From NCBI GenBank assembly GCA_900553635.1, contig USDU01000135.1, positions 1 through 6,901 on the forward strand: a stretch of 6,901 bases of DNA, given 5' to 3'. Origin of the DNA: an uncultured Lachnospiraceae bacterium. GTDB taxonomy: Bacteria > Bacillota_A > Clostridia > Lachnospirales > Lachnospiraceae. The position numbers and the translations under genes were made by a program. Below the pieces are notes generated by a model. The model was not told the DNA's origin and made no database searches. It saw only the letters and a program-made list of their open reading frames with translations. The first letter of the stretch is position 1; every line of letters starts with the position of its first letter. Below, in pieces: positions 5,382-6,901 of the stretch.

Positions 5382-6263
5382 CTAGGCAGTAAAATACTCC
5401 AGAAACTGCTTTGCAGCAGGACTCAGCGGCAGCTGCTCACTGTGCACCAGCATTAGCTGCCGGCTAGGCAGCTCTTCCGCCAGTGTCAACGGGAACAGAT
5501 CGCTGGAATGGTTGGGCAGGCAGTAATCCGGCACGAAAGCAATGCCCAGACCAATGGTTGCCAGGTCCAGCAGCAGATCATTACTGGAAAGCTCGATTTC
5601 CGGCACCAGATCCAGCTGATGCTGCTGGAACAGGGCATGCAGATATTCGTTGGTGGTACTCTTGCGATCCAGCATCAGAATCGGATAGTTCAGAAGCTCC
5701 CTGAAACTCAATTTCTGATTTTCCAGATTAAAATAATTCCGGTTGGCAATAAAGACGTCCTGAAAGCTGCGGACTTTTGTCATATGTCCGGTATTGCCCA
5801 GTCTGGAATTAGGGTAATTGGAAAAAATCAAATCCACCTGACCACTTTCCAGAAGATCCACGCAGCCAATGGAGGTATTGTTGGTAACCTTGATATGGAT
5901 TCCGGGAAATTCCCTGTGGAACCGGCTCAGGAAAGGCCCCAGAAAATACCGGCAGATGGTGTCGCTGGCACCGATGCGCAGCTGGCCGCCGCCCAGGGAA
6001 TTGGCCTCCATAATCTGATTTTCACCCCGTTTTATCAGGTTGATGGCAGGCTCGATATGGCGCAGCAGAATCTCACCCTCGGGGGTCAGCTGCACCCGCT
6101 TTGTGCTCCGGATAAAGAGGTTCTGGTTCAGCTTCTTTTCCAGTACCTTGATGGACTGGCTCACCGCCGACTGAGAGATAAAGAGCTGCTTGGATGCTTC
6201 GGAGAAGCTTAAGGTTACAGCCACATGATAGAAGACCTTGTAAAGCTCGTAATTGATATCCAT
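5382..6263 (-). CDS. LysR-type transcriptional regulator
   Basis: A 293-residue regulator of normal family length. An N-terminal winged helix-turn-helix lies at about 3-62 (SFSEASKQLFISQSAVSQSI at 19-38, then LEKKLNQNLF and R-x4-LTPEG), followed by a linker helix (65-88) and a periplasmic-binding-protein-like effector domain (about 93-293, starting LRIGAS). Such proteins are tetramers that bind DNA and switch target promoters upon binding a small molecule; the ligand here cannot be told. An in-frame start 14 codons earlier exists (6305), but the ATG at 6263 is chosen: it has AAGGAG at 7 bases, and MDINYELYKVFYHV is the usual family start. The gene follows the YfhO-like gene after only 4 bases, so both are probably on one mRNA. 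LysR regulators often act on a divergent neighbour, but none is divergent in this window. Confidence 0.93.
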   Translation of the reverse strand: MDINYELYKVFYHVAVTLSFSEASKQLFISQSAVSQSIKVLEKKLNQNLFIRSTKRVQLTPEGEILLRHIEPAINLIKRGENQIMEANSLGGGQLRIGASDTICRYFLGPFLSRFHREFPGIHIKVTNNTSIGCVDLLESGQVDLIFSNYPNSRLGNTGHMTKVRSFQDVFIANRNYFNLENQKLSFRELLNYPILMLDRKSTTNEYLHALFQQHQLDLVPEIELSSNDLLLDLATIGLGIAFVPDYCLPNHSSDLFPLTLAEELPSRQLMLVHSEQLPLSPAAKQFLEYFTA

Positions 6264-6267
6264 GAAA

Positions 6268-6901
6268 TCACTCCTTCTTTTTCTGATATGCCGACAGAAG
6301 CGCAAGGGCCAGAAGGCCGATGGCAGTCAGCAGGGAAATTGCGTCGCCCACCCGGAACAGGATCGGTAGGGTAAAACGAATCGTGACAGTACCGTGCGTC
6401 TGTTCCGGAAGCGTGACGCGAAGCCGAACAAGGGTATCACTGACGCCGGTGGAAAGCTTCTGTCCGGATTCATCCTGAGCCCGGTAATAAGGGTAATAGT
6501 TAAAGGGCACATCCACATAGGAATCGGAAGCGCCGCTGCTGTTTTCATAGGTGAAAGAAGCGCAGGTGCCGTCTCTGGAAATATTGGTCAGCGCAACACC
6601 CTCCGACGCGGTGAAGGTGATGTCCTGGCTGCGAAGCTCCCGGGTACTGAAATAGGCTCCGTCATCGGAAATCAGGTACAGCACGTCTGTGGTCTGAATC
6701 TGATCCAGCTGATTTTCCGCTGTGGCAAAGGTGTCCGCTTCATTGACATAGCTGCTGAAATAAGATCCTGCGGACCAGGTCAGGAAGAGAGCGCAGCCGA
6801 AAAATAAAAGCTTCTGACCGGAGCGCTCCCGGAAATAGCCGCAGACAGCGATAGCTGATACCACGCAGAGAAACAGCGTCGCGAAGGTCAGAAACCGGGA
6901 G
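6268..6901 (-). CDS. YfhO-like polytopic membrane protein, C-terminal part (5' end outside the window)
   Basis: The reading frame is open to the window edge, so only the last 210 residues are seen and no start is called; the internal GTG at 6864 is not a likely start. Counted from the edge, hydrophobic segments lie at about 3-23, 31-47 and 184-204, followed by a basic tail YQKKKE. Between the second and third is an extracytoplasmic, beta-rich domain of about 130 residues. The pattern FNYYPYYRA (133-141), then short strands ending VTIRF (172-176), then a last membrane helix resembles the C-terminus of YfhO and related glycosyltransferase-like membrane proteins. In B. subtilis YfhO is linked to glycosylation of lipoteichoic acid. 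The family call rests on this pattern alone and is tentative; that it is a membrane protein with an outside domain is firm. It lies 4 bases upstream of lysR. Confidence 0.6.
   Translation of the reverse strand, partial: SRFLTFATLFLCVVSAIAVCGYFRERSGQKLLFFGCALFLTWSAGSYFSSYVNEADTFATAENQLDQIQTTDVLYLISDDGAYFSTRELRSQDITFTASEGVALTNISRDGTCASFTYENSSGASDSYVDVPFNYYPYYRAQDESGQKLSTGVSDTLVRLRVTLPEQTHGTVTIRFTLPILFRVGDAISLLTAIGLLALALLSAYQKKKE
6269..6276 (-). promoter_or_regulatory. Ribosome binding site that fixes the lysR start
   Basis: AAGGAGTG on the - strand, with 7 bases between AGGAG and the ATG at 6263. It lies across the last codons and stop (6268-6270) of the upstream membrane-protein gene, showing tight coupling and arguing against the longer start at 6305. 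Confidence 0.85.

Noticed and set aside
5508..6212. 234-codon open frame on the + strand
   Set aside because: Fully antisense to the lysR gene, whose product shows family motifs along its length; no ribosome binding site or domain supports the + frame.

Overview
The window looks like a piece of a Bacillota chromosome, most likely class Clostridia and plausibly Lachnospiraceae. The reasons are the rsgA-rpe-thiN order (as in the Bacillus subtilis cpgA-rpe-thiN cluster), strong AGGAGG-type ribosome binding sites, a short HPr-like protein of the kind seen in Clostridia, a candidate CcpA (cre) site, and a nuclease-helicase fusion I associate with this group. The genus cannot be told from this sequence alone. 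Nothing points to a phage, plasmid, insertion sequence or CRISPR array; most of the window is ordinary chromosomal housekeeping DNA.

Left block (1-2253, + strand): a tight three-gene operon. rsgA (30S-maturation GTPase), rpe (ribulose-5-phosphate 3-epimerase) and thiN (thiamine pyrophosphokinase) are joined by a 2-base gap and then a 4-base ATGA overlap. It probably continues upstream of the window; in relatives prpC and prkC lie there.

Middle block (2254-2820, + strand): a self-contained single-gene unit. It has an inverted repeat, a very good TTGACA-N17-CATAAT promoter, a cre-like palindrome about 14 bases after the predicted transcription start, a 75-residue HPr-like gene, and a 22-bp terminator hairpin. 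The protein keeps the HPr serine-46 region but has lost the whole histidine-15 phosphorylation loop. It should therefore be a regulatory, Crh-like protein and not a sugar-transport phosphocarrier. This small unit is the most interesting part of the window.

Right-middle block (2870-5323, + strand): its own promoter (TTTACA-N17-TACAAT with extended -10), a short hairpin leader, and a 787-residue protein that fuses a PD-(D/E)XK RecB-like nuclease domain to an XPD/DinG-type iron-sulfur DNA helicase. It ends at a bidirectional terminator shared with the convergent genes.

Right block (5382-6901, - strand): the C-terminal end of a YfhO-like membrane protein, followed after 4 bases by a LysR-type regulator whose ribosome binding site lies over the end of the membrane-protein gene. 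The two are probably co-transcribed; their promoter lies outside the window.
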